A stretch of 35,015 nucleotides of DNA from Patescibacteria group bacterium (GCA_013387205.1 WARV01000003.1:1-35015), one strand, 5' to 3'. Shown: positions 15,012 to 23,318, counted from the first letter of the stretch. Made by a program: numbers and translations. Notes: generated by a model from the letters alone, not told the origin.

Positions 15012-16250
15012 TTACTGCTGGTTTAATTTGTAACCGCAAAGGAAAACATTTACCCTGTTGGAGTCATAATCCGTTACCGGTATTTTACTTTCAACTGCCG
15101 TTGATGCACCGCTGGAATTTAAACTACTGGCCGGATATGAATGTTCTACGGAACTATCGCTGTTATTTTTATACAACTGGATTTTTACCTGAGGCGAAGA
15201 TTCTTTTGCACATAATGTAGTTACGCTTTGCTTGCTTGCGCTGACAAAAACAGAAAAGTTTCCATCTGAAGTCATTAAGCTAAATGAGGAATTACTAATA
15301 GCTTGTTGAAGCAATGCGCTATCTTGTTCTCCTCTTGGATTGACAGATGCCGCTGTAACCGTAATCTGACCCCTTGTTAATTCCGTATTATTAACCCCAA
15401 CAACTACGGACAATGTTCCGGCACTGTCAAATCCGCTAATGGGAACAGTGGCAACGAACTGGGAATCAATATTACTCTTTGAAAATACTGCCTGGTTTTG
15501 CGGAACTCCGTTTATTTCCACTTTAAAAGGACATTGGGTTAAGGCCACTCCGTCACAAAGCTGCATGGCTGCTTCTACAGTTGACTGGCTGGTGGCATTC
15601 ACCCTGGCTTCCACATTAAAATCTTGGCCTGCCACAACCGTGTCAGGAATATATACCTTGAAAGCGGCTTTGGCATCGGCATCGCTATATTTATTCGTCG
15701 TTTGGGTTGTCGTATTGCTTGTTGTCTTCGTGCTGCTACCGCCCGAATTATTTTCTGCTGGCTTGGCAATGGTATTAACCACTATGGCGATTATGGCAGA
15801 AGACATTATTATTACCACAAGTCCAATTATGGAATTGGTTAAAACCTTCCTGCCTTTCTCTGCTTGTTCGTCATTGCCCGCTGCAGTTATATACAAATAT
15901 CCGCCAAAGACAATGAACAATACCGCAACTCCGCCGGCAAACATTAAACCCATATTAACACCTCGGAGCATTAACTGCTGGGCGCTGCAAATAACCGGAA
16001 GTTTGTCGACAAAATTATAGCCTGCTTGTATTTCGCTTTCGCGATTCTTGGCAATTTCCATATTCGGTGCGCTGAAGATGGAGTAAAAACTTTTACAGCG
16101 ATTGCACTCTTTTTCACTTACCCCTTGTGGCGGATTTGAACAATTAAGGTCGCTAACAGTCTGAGCAGAAGCAAAAAAGGGAATTGCCGAAAACAACAAG
16201 GCGAATGCCAAAAAAAATATTTTTAAATTTTGTTTTTTAAAAAAGGACAT
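15012..16250 (-). CDS. Pilin-like module with C-terminal extracellular Ig-like region, paralog 3 (412 aa)
   Basis: It has a signal peptide (about 1-29, ASA-Q) and a Cys-rich segment (CSNPP, CNRC, VICSA). The two-helix module follows at about 98-165 (GGYLYITAAGN, DEQAEKGRKVLTNS, IIGLVVIIMSSAIIAIVVN). A Ser/Thr/Asn linker (about 170-190) leads to roughly 220 residues of beta-rich sequence, probably two Ig-like domains. In the neighbouring 519-aa protein the large region precedes the module, so the order is reversed here. The start ATG overlaps the stop of that gene (TAATG), evidence of translational coupling. A role as a tip or minor surface component of a pilus-like structure is inference. Confidence 0.85.
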   Translation of the reverse strand: MSFFKKQNLKIFFLAFALLFSAIPFFASAQTVSDLNCSNPPQGVSEKECNRCKSFYSIFSAPNMEIAKNRESEIQAGYNFVDKLPVICSAQQLMLRGVNMGLMFAGGVAVLFIVFGGYLYITAAGNDEQAEKGRKVLTNSIIGLVVIIMSSAIIAIVVNTIAKPAENNSGGSSTKTTSNTTTQTTNKYSDADAKAAFKVYIPDTVVAGQDFNVEARVNATSQSTVEAAMQLCDGVALTQCPFKVEINGVPQNQAVFSKSNIDSQFVATVPISGFDSAGTLSVVVGVNNTELTRGQITVTAASVNPRGEQDSALLQQAISNSSFSLMTSDGNFSVFVSASKQSVTTLCAKESSPQVKIQLYKNNSDSSVEHSYPASSLNSSGASTAVESKIPVTDYDSNRVNVFLCGYKLNQQ

Positions 16251-17809
16251 TATTGTGTGATTTTCGGAGCTTCTTGTATATCTGCCCCGATTAAGTTTTG
16301 AACAATGGCAATTATACTAAATGATAATGCCGCCACAATTACGCCAAGAATTGCCCAGGTTATTGTTTTTTTCGCCTGACCGTAAGCTTCTTCGTTCCCT
16401 TGCGCCATTACCATCCTAAACCCTCCAACAATTATAAAGATAACCCCCCATATGGCAATAATCCCTAAGAATCCCCTGGCAAGCCACAAGAACATGGTAG
16501 TTAAATCCCCGGTCGGCAAAGGATTGTACAAGCAGTCTTTGGAATTCGAATCCTTCCCATCGCATTTTGACCCCGTTACCCCCGCGCCAGGCGTGGTTGC
16601 ACCAGTTCCAGGACCACCGCTTCCTATTGTAACCTTAAAAGAAGTAGTTGGTAAATCTATTTGGTTATTATCTTTATCTGTCACATCAAAAGACAGCACC
16701 GTAGCTCCTTTAACATCAAATCCTTGATCAGCAGAAACCGTAAAAGTTCTAGTATAATTCGGGGCGCTTAATGTATAATCTTTATCTCCTACAGAAACTG
16801 TAAAATCTGCCCCTTGGGGAAAGTTTTTTCCTGTAATTATTATCGTATCACCCACACTATATCCATTTGTTTTTATTGGAGTAATTTCAACATAAGGAGA
16901 TGACTGGGAAGCTAAACTTACTTGGATATTCCCCGTGCCTCTTGCATAAACATTATAAGGAGATGCGGCATCTTGAATGTCCACCCGGATTTCATTGGAA
17001 CCATTTGTAAAAGGACCATTGGCATTCACGGTCACGGTTTGATAGGTCTGTTTATTTTTTAGATTACTCTTGTAAATTCCGTTATTGTTACTTCCATAAT
17101 TATTCCCCACCTGTTTGCCATTAATATAAGTTAACATGGCAACTGTTGTTGGTAAACTGCTTAAATCGCTGTCCTTAACAGTAGCATAAACTTTAAAACT
17201 ATCCCCTTGTGATACAAAATTTTTATCCACGTCAACAGCAACGTCGTACAAATTATCATTGCCCGAACCTCCTGTTGACCCCGATACGTTTAATGTTTTC
17301 ACCCAACTAACGGTATTCACCTCTTCAACACCACCAACACCATAGTTTTCTGGGACTACAGACATGGCATACTCAAAAACTTTTTTGTCTGACAAACTAT
17401 CCCAATCAGAAAATAGGCCCAAATTGTAAGTCCATTTAGCATCCTGAAAGCCATCTATATTAACTGTATTTGTATTCGCAAAACTAACTTTTTGGTCTAT
17501 TAAATATCCACCAATCGTACCACCGGTATAATTTCCATTAACTCTCTTTGGTACAAAAAACTTAAACCTCATATCATTAACTTTTGAACAAACCGTTCCC
17601 AAACCATCTCTTCTAACAGTAGCTTGGAATTTTATGATGGTTGTCCTGGTGACACTATCCGGCTGAGCCCACATTTTATCAATATAATAAGTACAATCGG
17701 CTGCTTTTGTATTTACTGCTCCAAACCCAAAAAACTCGCTAAGGAGGAAGATTAAGAGGAGCGAGGTTCTTAAAAGCAGGAGGCCTTTATTGAACAATTT
17801 ATTTGGCAT
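16250..17809 (-). CDS. Large surface protein with C-terminal pilin-like module, paralog 2 (519 aa)
   Basis: It has a signal peptide (about 1-36, TKA-A) and then about 380 extracellular residues rich in Thr, Asn, Gly and Val. These include an Ig-like stretch (about 185-300) and GDTIIITGKNFPQGADFTVSVG (about 320-342), an IPT/TIG-like pattern. A Gly/Thr-rich linker (GSGGPGTGATTPGAG) precedes a Cys pair (SKCDGKDSNSKDC) and the C-terminal two-helix module (IFIIVGGFRMVMAQGNEEAYGQAKKTITWAILGVIVAAL). The module is more divergent than in the small paralogs. The stop overlaps the start of paralog 3, and the start lies 18 bp after paralog 1. It is probably a membrane-anchored adhesin-like partner of the pilins. 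Confidence 0.85.
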   Translation of the reverse strand: MPNKLFNKGLLLLRTSLLLIFLLSEFFGFGAVNTKAADCTYYIDKMWAQPDSVTRTTIIKFQATVRRDGLGTVCSKVNDMRFKFFVPKRVNGNYTGGTIGGYLIDQKVSFANTNTVNIDGFQDAKWTYNLGLFSDWDSLSDKKVFEYAMSVVPENYGVGGVEEVNTVSWVKTLNVSGSTGGSGNDNLYDVAVDVDKNFVSQGDSFKVYATVKDSDLSSLPTTVAMLTYINGKQVGNNYGSNNNGIYKSNLKNKQTYQTVTVNANGPFTNGSNEIRVDIQDAASPYNVYARGTGNIQVSLASQSSPYVEITPIKTNGYSVGDTIIITGKNFPQGADFTVSVGDKDYTLSAPNYTRTFTVSADQGFDVKGATVLSFDVTDKDNNQIDLPTTSFKVTIGSGGPGTGATTPGAGVTGSKCDGKDSNSKDCLYNPLPTGDLTTMFLWLARGFLGIIAIWGVIFIIVGGFRMVMAQGNEEAYGQAKKTITWAILGVIVAALSFSIIAIVQNLIGADIQEAPKITQ

Positions 17810-17827
17810 TTTGTTTTATTAACTGTT

Positions 17828-18253
17828 TTATTGGCAGGTGTTGTAATCGGTAATCGTCAGGTAGGTCAAAGGGTTGGTCAAGTCAATTTTACATTTGGAA
17901 TGGAGCAGGAAATTAACAACCGTATTAACGAACAAGAATGCCATCATCACCAACATCATGCCAACTACCGCGCTAGACAAGGCTTTTTTATTTTTTGCTA
18001 TCGCTTCTTCATTACCCATTGTCGTGATGAAATTAAAACCGGTCTGGATAATTTTAAAAACTGCATAAAGTCCGGCAATGGCAATAAGATAATTGGTCAC
18101 GCGGGCAACCATGTAAAAGATATCTTTAAAAGTACAAGCCGCTTCCCCTTCGTTGCCGCACGGCACTAATCCTGCCGCTTTTGCAAAAACAGGGACTAGT
18201 AAAATAGCCCCTAATAAAATAAATTTGATAATTGTTCTGTTTTGTTTCTTCAT
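17828..18253 (-). CDS. T4SS-pilin-like two-helix protein, paralog 1 (141 aa)
   Basis: First gene of the cluster. A signal peptide begins MKKQNRTIIKF and ends near AKA-A; a short Cys-containing segment (VPCGNEGEAACTF) is followed by helix ...IIQTGFNFITTMGN, loop EEAIAKNKKALSSA and helix VVGMMLVMMAFLFVNTVVNFLL, with a C-terminal Cys-containing tail (HSKCKIDL, DYNTCQ). ATG 18251-18253 is preferred over one 30 bp upstream because TATAGT/TATATT -10-like sequences occupy that region. This member keeps the module but has lost the A-E-K-G loop consensus, suggesting a specialised subunit. It leads the operon running down to 13515. Confidence 0.83.
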   Translation of the reverse strand: MKKQNRTIIKFILLGAILLVPVFAKAAGLVPCGNEGEAACTFKDIFYMVARVTNYLIAIAGLYAVFKIIQTGFNFITTMGNEEAIAKNKKALSSAVVGMMLVMMAFLFVNTVVNFLLHSKCKIDLTNPLTYLTITDYNTCQ

Positions 18254-18284
18254 GGCAAGTTTTGTAATATAACTATACCACAAT

Positions 18285-18507
18285 TTAAAAATTATTCCTA
18301 ATTAACCTAATTCTTGCCAGCTGGCAGACTAATCATCCCAACTACCCAGAACTCATCCTGTCATGCTCTTTAGAAAAGAGAAGGGACATACTAAGAAAGA
18401 TTTGTAAATGATTAACAGCTAATCTAGCTTAGCATGTACCCCCTCTTTGTCTAAAGAGGGAGACAGAGGGAGTTGGTATTAGTAATTAAAAATTTGAAAT
18501 TCATCCA
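18285..18507. repeat. Composite intergenic repeat, copy 1
   Basis: The left part (AATTATTCCTAATTAACCTAATT, then GCCAGCTGGC at 18316-18325) is shared with 29772-29825 in the same orientation. The core 18350-18482 is an inverted copy of 29851-29966. It carries two small hairpins (CTCTTT.GAAAAGAG and CCCTCTTTGTCTAAAGAGGG). No gene is present. Confidence 0.75.
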
Positions 18508-19812
18508 TCACTCTCTAGTGATAGTTGAAGCCTGCTGCTCGGCTTGGGAAAGCGCTTCTTCTTCAGTCAGACCGTTTAAAATGACATTGTCTATCATTTT
18601 CCCGAAAATCGTATCCATCTTAGCCTGGTCTGGCCTGTAAAACGGCTTAGCCGTTAAATTAGCATTGGCAAACACTCCAATTTCCGGATCCTGGACCTGA
18701 AGCTCTATCAAATCCTTGCGGGAAGACGGCTGTTTATGCTTGGCGTAATACTTATCCAAAGTTTCCTTGCTGGTCATAAATTTAAGGAAGTCCCAGGCTA
18801 CGTCTGAATTTTTGCTTTGTTTACTGACCACTTCTCCCCAATAATTGGAAAAGTTCACGGAAGGGTCGTCCAAATTTGTCTGGGGAACCGGAGCGACATC
18901 AAAATTCAAATTCGGCGACTTGCTTAAAATTGTTTGCCTGGTATAAGAATAGCTGTATAAAAACGCTAGGCGGCCATTGGCAAAAGCATCAATGGAATAA
19001 TCGCTTCTGGCGTTCCAGTTGTAATTCGCGCTGGCAGGAGAAGCAAAAGACGTATAATAATCCAATGCTTCCAGCCCTGGATTATAATAATTACCGTCTT
19101 TTTCCGCGGATTGCCCGAAAGTCGGGTTTAGCCCGTCGCTGGAAAACGGCACTGCTCCCTTTTGCAGCATCAGCAAATACAAAATATCAACGCTGCGGTT
19201 AATGTTGCCGTTCGTACCCATTGCCACGCCGCTTCTGTTAAAATAACCTTTGCCGTCCGAACGCTTTATCTTTTGTACATCCTGTTCCAACTCGGCCCAG
19301 GTTTTCGGCGGGGTAGCAATGGAAGCCGTTCCCAAAATATCTTTGTTATAGTAAAGCCCCAGCGAATCAACTGCCATGGCCGTGCCATAAACCTTGTTGT
19401 CTTTGGTAAAATCCCTGACAACCGTATCTACAAAAGTATCCTTATAATCCTTGAAGGTAAAAACTTTGTCCGGAGCCGGAGCGATTTTATCCAAATATTC
19501 CGGCAGCCAGGCATTGTTGATGGAAAAAATATCAGGGCCGCTGCCCGAAGCCAAAGCGTTTAACAAATCATCCTGGTAATTTTCAATATTTTTTTTGGTG
19601 TATACAATTTGGACATTGGGATGCAAAGTTTGGTAATCAGATAAAATCTCCTGCATATTTTCGCTGTCTTCAAAGGTTTTCCAAACATTTAATGTCACGC
19701 TCTGCTGCGTCGCTTTGCTGCCAGTGCCGCAACCGGAGGATAGTAAAGATATTCCGGCCAAAATTGAAAATATTTTGAATATGTTCCTGATTTTGTTTTG
19801 TTTTGTTTTCAT
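18508..19812 (-). CDS. Extracellular solute-binding lipoprotein (ABC sugar-type)
   Basis: 434 aa. The lipoprotein signal peptide ends LLSSGC, with Cys28 as the lipidation site. The mature protein has the family 1 solute-binding pattern: VTLNVWKTFEDSENMQEILSDYQ at the N-terminus, NALASGSGPDIFSINNAWLPEYL (substrate-cleft loop), VDSLGLYYNKDIL near residue 160, a domain-2 stretch with FANGRLAFLYSYSY, and the C-terminal DFLKFMTSKE. Such proteins deliver sugars, polyols or oligosaccharides to ABC permeases. No permease or ATPase gene lies in the window, so it is an orphan here. The substrate is not predictable. Start ATG 19812 is standard. It lies downstream of galU and upstream of the pilin cluster. 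Confidence 0.93.
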   Translation of the reverse strand: MKTKQNKIRNIFKIFSILAGISLLSSGCGTGSKATQQSVTLNVWKTFEDSENMQEILSDYQTLHPNVQIVYTKKNIENYQDDLLNALASGSGPDIFSINNAWLPEYLDKIAPAPDKVFTFKDYKDTFVDTVVRDFTKDNKVYGTAMAVDSLGLYYNKDILGTASIATPPKTWAELEQDVQKIKRSDGKGYFNRSGVAMGTNGNINRSVDILYLLMLQKGAVPFSSDGLNPTFGQSAEKDGNYYNPGLEALDYYTSFASPASANYNWNARSDYSIDAFANGRLAFLYSYSYTRQTILSKSPNLNFDVAPVPQTNLDDPSVNFSNYWGEVVSKQSKNSDVAWDFLKFMTSKETLDKYYAKHKQPSSRKDLIELQVQDPEIGVFANANLTAKPFYRPDQAKMDTIFGKMIDNVILNGLTEEEALSQAEQQASTITRE

Positions 19813-19814
19813 GA

Positions 19815-19963
19815 TATGAAAATTATTCTATTTATTCTAATTGCTCTAATTGACCCCGGGTCAAGCCCGGGGCAGGCTCTAAATAATGTCTAATTTCCAA
19901 TTTCTAAAATTAGGCATTGGGATTTATTTAGAAATTAGGTAAATTAAGTTAATTAGAAATTGT
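19815..19963. repeat. AT-rich inverted-repeat spacer with GC hairpin
   Basis: Left words (ATTCTAATTGCTCTAATTGA) are mirrored by AGAAATTAGGTAAATTAAGTTAATT on the right. Near the left side, CCCCGGGTCAAGCCCGGGG (19854-19872) forms a compact 7-bp hairpin. It belongs to the spacer type seen at 1310-1455. Confidence 0.6.
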
Positions 19964-19965
19964 TT

Positions 19966-20865
19966 TTATATCTTTATATTTTTTAGATATTGAGAAAATT
20001 CTTCCTTCAAATCCTCATGTTTGAGCCCAAATTCCACCACGGTCTTCAAATATTCCAACTTATTGCCGCAATCGTAATACCTGCCACCTTGAATTTCCAC
20101 GGCATGACAGGCTTTGCCTTGTTCAAGCAGCACATTAACAGCGTCAACATAAACCAGTTCGCGCGGAGTATTGTCTAATTCCAGCCTGCGCATTGCTTCT
20201 TCAATAGCATCAAACATTTCGGGTCCATATACCGATCCGGAGATGACCGCGTAATCAGAATCAACCCGGCCCACGCCTGGTTTTTCAATAATTTGATTAA
20301 CCTTAATAATTCCTTTTTCCACTTCATCACCAGCGGCATAAGCATATCTTTTATAATCTTCCGGTTTGTTCAAGCGCAAGCTTCCCAACACCGCACTGCC
20401 GTTAAGTTTGGTAAAAGCATCCACCAATTGCTGGGACCTGCTGGGCTTAGCTTCAATAAAATCATCTCCCCATAAAACCAAAAACGGTTCGTTGCCAATT
20501 ATATCTTTGGCGTTCCAAATCGGGGTAGCATTGCCCAAAGGCCCTTTCTGCCTGACGTAATAAAAATTAGCCAGGTTGGCAATCCGCCTAATTTCCTCTA
20601 AGGCCTCGTACTTGCCGGATTCTTCCAAGCGCTTTTCCAGTTCAAAAGGATAATCAAAATGGTCCTCAATGGTGCGCTTTGACCAACCGGTGACAATTAT
20701 TATGTCTTCTATCCCGGCACTAACTGCATCTTCCACGACATATTGGATAATCGGCTTGTCCACCACTGGCAGCATTTCCTTGGGCTGCGCTTTTGTAGCC
20801 GGCAAAAAACGGGTTCCATAACCCGCTGCCGGAATAATCGCTTTGCGAATTTTTTTAGTGTTCAT
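19966..20865 (-). CDS. galU: UTP-glucose-1-phosphate uridylyltransferase
   Basis: 299 aa, normal length. It makes UDP-glucose from UTP and glucose-1-phosphate for glycan and lipid glycosylation. The nucleotidyltransferase signature runs through AAGYGTRFLPATKAQPKEML (residues about 13-32), with VDKPIIQYVVEDAV following. VLWGDDFI (about 131-138) is the metal-binding motif region, IIEKPGVG (about 193-200) is a typical family segment, and GRYYDCGNKLEYLK lies near the C-terminus. The ATG at 20865 is preceded by an extended -10 promoter with a very short leader. UDP-glucose could feed the glycosyltransferase at 33366-34454, but the two genes are not linked. Assignment is firm; gtaB is the synonym used in Firmicutes. 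Confidence 0.96.
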   Translation of the reverse strand: MNTKKIRKAIIPAAGYGTRFLPATKAQPKEMLPVVDKPIIQYVVEDAVSAGIEDIIIVTGWSKRTIEDHFDYPFELEKRLEESGKYEALEEIRRIANLANFYYVRQKGPLGNATPIWNAKDIIGNEPFLVLWGDDFIEAKPSRSQQLVDAFTKLNGSAVLGSLRLNKPEDYKRYAYAAGDEVEKGIIKVNQIIEKPGVGRVDSDYAVISGSVYGPEMFDAIEEAMRRLELDNTPRELVYVDAVNVLLEQGKACHAVEIQGGRYYDCGNKLEYLKTVVEFGLKHEDLKEEFSQYLKNIKI

Positions 20866-20875
20866 AAGTATTTAT

Positions 20876-20884
20876 ATTATACCA
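20876..20884 (-). promoter_or_regulatory. Extended -10 promoter element of galU
   Basis: The minus strand reads TGGTATAAT (20884-20876), a TGn extended -10, about 11 nt before the start codon. No good -35 is seen at 17 nt (TTTCAT). The leader would be only a few nucleotides long, close to leaderless. Confidence 0.55.
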
Positions 20885-20992
20885 CTTTTAATTAGGCAAT
20901 GAAATCTCCGATATATTAAACAAAATTCTAAGGCTGTTCTTACATAAGAACATTAATCACTGCCTAAAATTCTCAAAAACAAACATTATCTA

Positions 20993-21020
20993 ATACTGCA
21001 CTTTTTCACGGCCGTGAAAA
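20993..21020. repeat. Palindrome-family repeat, downstream copy
   Basis: These 28 bp are identical to 21572-21599. The inner 18 bp (21003-21020, TTTTCACGGCCGTGAAAA) form a perfect palindrome; the right outer arm of the longer copy is missing. It ends 1 bp before the stop codon of the PaaX/Cas2-like gene. Confidence 0.9.
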
Positions 21021-21021
21021 T

Positions 21022-21546
21022 TCATAGTTTAAACTTTTTCCTCAAGTCGCGGTCGTCATCCATTTCCTCTACCTTAGCAAACCTGATGTAACTAACCAAA
21101 CCAGTTTCTTTCAAGTAAGCTATCGCTCGCCGATTCAAAGGATAAGGGTTGATAAAAACGCTGGCTTGAAGTTTAATATAACCATATTGTTTTAACAACC
21201 TGCGCAATTTATCTCTTTCGTTCCTGCATCCTTCCGGTATATCAAAAAGGGCTAAGCGCCACTTACCATCCCATTTCTGATTAACTTTAGACAATTTAGA
21301 TTTTTGCATTAAAATTTCCAGTTTTCCTTTGGGTGTTAATTTATAATATCTTTTTCCATCTTTTGTAACTACCCTGGCAAACCCTTCTTTTTCCAAACGA
21401 TAAAGGCTATCGTAAACATACTTACGATTTTTTAGCTGTTTTCTTATCCATCCGTAAGAACCTTCCGGCGGCCAAGAAAAAAACCCGGTCGCTTCGCCTA
21501 TTGCAGACAAAAGATCGCTTGTAAAAGAACCGTATTTATTGGACAT
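21022..21546 (-). CDS. PaaX-like winged-helix protein with Cas2-like domain
   Basis: 174 aa from ATG 21544-21546, which has AAAGGAGA at good spacing. The frame is open further upstream, but those codons are the palindrome. Residues about 10-80 form a winged helix (NRKYVYDSLYRLEKEGFARVV, then a wing KDGKRYYKLTPKG). Residues about 94-165 match the PaaX C-terminal/Cas2 ferredoxin-like fold: KWRLALFDIPEGCRNERDKLR, QYGYIKLQASVFINPYPL and VSYIRFAKVEEMDDDRDLRK. Asp102 sits where Cas2 has its first-strand aspartate. Genes like this are often labelled Cas2 in this group, but no CRISPR array or other cas gene is in the window. It is bracketed by copies of one palindrome, so it may be an autoregulator or a nuclease tied to those repeats. 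Confidence 0.85.
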   Translation of the reverse strand: MSNKYGSFTSDLLSAIGEATGFFSWPPEGSYGWIRKQLKNRKYVYDSLYRLEKEGFARVVTKDGKRYYKLTPKGKLEILMQKSKLSKVNQKWDGKWRLALFDIPEGCRNERDKLRRLLKQYGYIKLQASVFINPYPLNRRAIAYLKETGLVSYIRFAKVEEMDDDRDLRKKFKL

Positions 21547-21568
21547 ATTTTGTCTCCTTTCCAAACCC

Positions 21569-21612
21569 TGTATACTGCACTTTTTCACGGCCGTGAAAAA
21601 GTGCAGTATACA
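21569..21612. repeat. 44-bp perfect palindrome upstream of the PaaX/Cas2-like gene
   Basis: A loopless perfect palindrome centred at 21590.5 on CACGGCCGTG, with arms TGTATACTGCACTTTTT and their complement. On the minus strand a TATAAT (-10) occupies 21612-21617 and touches its edge, so the palindrome would span the transcription start and leader. The gene's Shine-Dalgarno follows 8 bp later. An operator or leader hairpin for autoregulation is likely; a terminal sequence of a mobile unit is the alternative. Confidence 0.92.
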
Positions 21613-21625
21613 TTATATTTTTATT

Positions 21626-23129
21626 TTATTCTGTTTTCGGGCGGTAATTTATCGCTTCCGCCAAATGGGACATTTCGATACCTTCTTTTTGCGCCAAATC
21701 GGCAATAGTCCTGGCAACTTTTAAAATCCGATGCATGCTGCGCCCGGAAAAATTATACTTCTTCATAGCCTGTTTCAGTAATTCTTCTTCTTTTTCTTTA
21801 AGTTTGCAGAATTCTTTCAATTCCACTAAAGTCATTTCGCTGTTGGTTTTGGAATCTTTAAAGCGTTCCCTTTGCATTTGTCTGGCCGCTTCCACGCGCT
21901 TTTTAATTCCCAAAGAATTTTCCGAAATCGATACGGCTGCCATTTTTTCATAAGGCAAACGCGGCACTTCCACGTGCAAATCTATCCTGTCCAAAAGCGG
22001 GCCAGAAACTTTTTTTTGGTATTTAAAAATTTGGCCCGGACTGCATAAGCATTGTTTGGATTTGTCGCCCATGTAACCGCAAGGGCAGGGATTCTGCGCG
22101 GCAACCAGGGTAAATTTGGCCGGAAAAGTAAAACTACCGCTGGCTCTGGCCACAGTCACCACTCCATCTTCCAAAGGCTGCCGCAAAGCCTCCAAAACGT
22201 TCCTGGGAAATTCCGGAAACTCATCCAAAAACAATATTCCGCGGTGCGACAAAGTTATTTCTCCAGGTTTAGGATTGGTTCCCCCGCCTACCAAAGCGAC
22301 ATTAGACGTCGTATGATGCGGGCTCCTGACTGGCCTACTGGTAATAAAATTTTCCTGCAGCTTTCCGGCAATGCTGTAAATTTTCGTCAGCTCCAAAGCT
22401 TCGACTAAAGATAAATCTGGGAGTATCCCGACCATAGCTCTGGCAAGCAAAGTTTTTCCCGACCCCGGGACCGGACAACAGGATATTATGACTTCCTGCC
22501 GCGGCAATTTCCAATGCTCTCTTGGCCAATTCTTGTCCGGAAATATCTTTCATGTCCAAGCTTGGCGCGAAATTTTTTAAAACCTGCTCGGAATCAACAG
22601 GTTCTTCCTCAGGCAATAACGTAACTTTAAGCAAGTGGGCCAATAATTCCTGCAAACTGGAAACAGGATAAATATTCAGGCCCTTAACCAAAGCAGCTTC
22701 TTTTGCATTGGCTTTTGGCACATAAAGTTCATTTAATCCCAATGTTTTTGCTTTGATGGCAACAGCCAAAACTCCGGGCACTGGCCGCAGCTTTCCATCC
22801 AACGATAGTTCCCCTAAAAATAACCTGCCTTTTGTTTCAAAACTTGCTTGTCCTGAAGCCAATAACACAGACAAGGCAATGGGCAAATCAAATTGGGTTC
22901 CAAGTTTGGGCACGTCTGCCGGCGCCAAATTTACGCTAACCCGCGTTTGCGGATACTGGCAGCCGGAATTTTTTATCGCCGTCTTGACCCGTTCCCTGCT
23001 CTCCTGCACGGCAGTATCAGGCAAGCCGACAATAATCGTACTGGGCAAACCATTACTAACATCGGCTTCCACTTCAATCAATTCGGCCTCAAGCCCAATG
23101 ACAGCCGCGGAGAATATTTTTGAAATCAT
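21626..23129 (-). pseudogene. comM: ComM/YifB-family Mg-chelatase-like ATPase, frameshifted
   Basis: Two overlapping frames together make one ComM-type protein of about 500 aa. The first (from ATG 23129) carries the N-terminal Lon-substrate-like domain (IGLEAELIEVEADVSNGLPSTIIVGLPD...) and reads into the Walker A as LLSGPGVGKNFA, then goes out of frame. The second (to TAA 21626) carries PGSGKTLLARAM, GILFLDEFPEF (Walker B), NPCPCGYMGD and the C-terminal domain. Comparison with the expected GPPGSGKT shows a 2-base deletion or 1-base insertion in the C/G run near 22470. ComM is a helicase aiding branch migration in natural transformation. Either the gene is broken, or the run is a sequencing/assembly error; everything else looks conserved. 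Confidence 0.88.
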
Positions 23130-23152
23130 AAACTTTAAAGTTTTAAGTTCTC

Positions 23153-23318
23153 TAGAGCTGGTCTCAAAACCTGGCTTTCAGGCGAAATTGTCAGAATTAC
23201 GTGCAGATTGGCACAAATAATTTTTGAGGTTTAGCCAGAGCTAAGCCGATAAAATTTTTGTGTCAAGGTGCCGTAATTCTGCAATTGCAGCCAAAATGGG
23301 GTTTTGAGACCAGCTCTA
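23153..23318. mobile_element. 166-bp MITE-like element with 19-bp terminal inverted repeats
   Basis: The ends AGAGCTGGTCTCAAAACC (23154-23171) and its exact complement (23300-23317) are inverted, each with one further paired base (T/A). Further in, CAGAATTACG and CGTAATTCTG also pair, as do GGCACAAATAATTTTT and AAAATTTTTGTGTC with a few mismatches. The whole can fold into a cruciform. Both ends start with TA, consistent with a TA target duplication as made by Tc1/mariner/IS630-type transposases. It contains no gene. Its right end supplies the last bases of the lspA stop codon. Confidence 0.75.

Noticed and set aside
20993-21612. CRISPR-Cas locus suggested by the Cas2-like domain
   Set aside because: There is no repeat-spacer array, Cas1 or effector nearby; the two repeats are palindromes flanking the gene itself, and the protein carries a PaaX-type winged helix.
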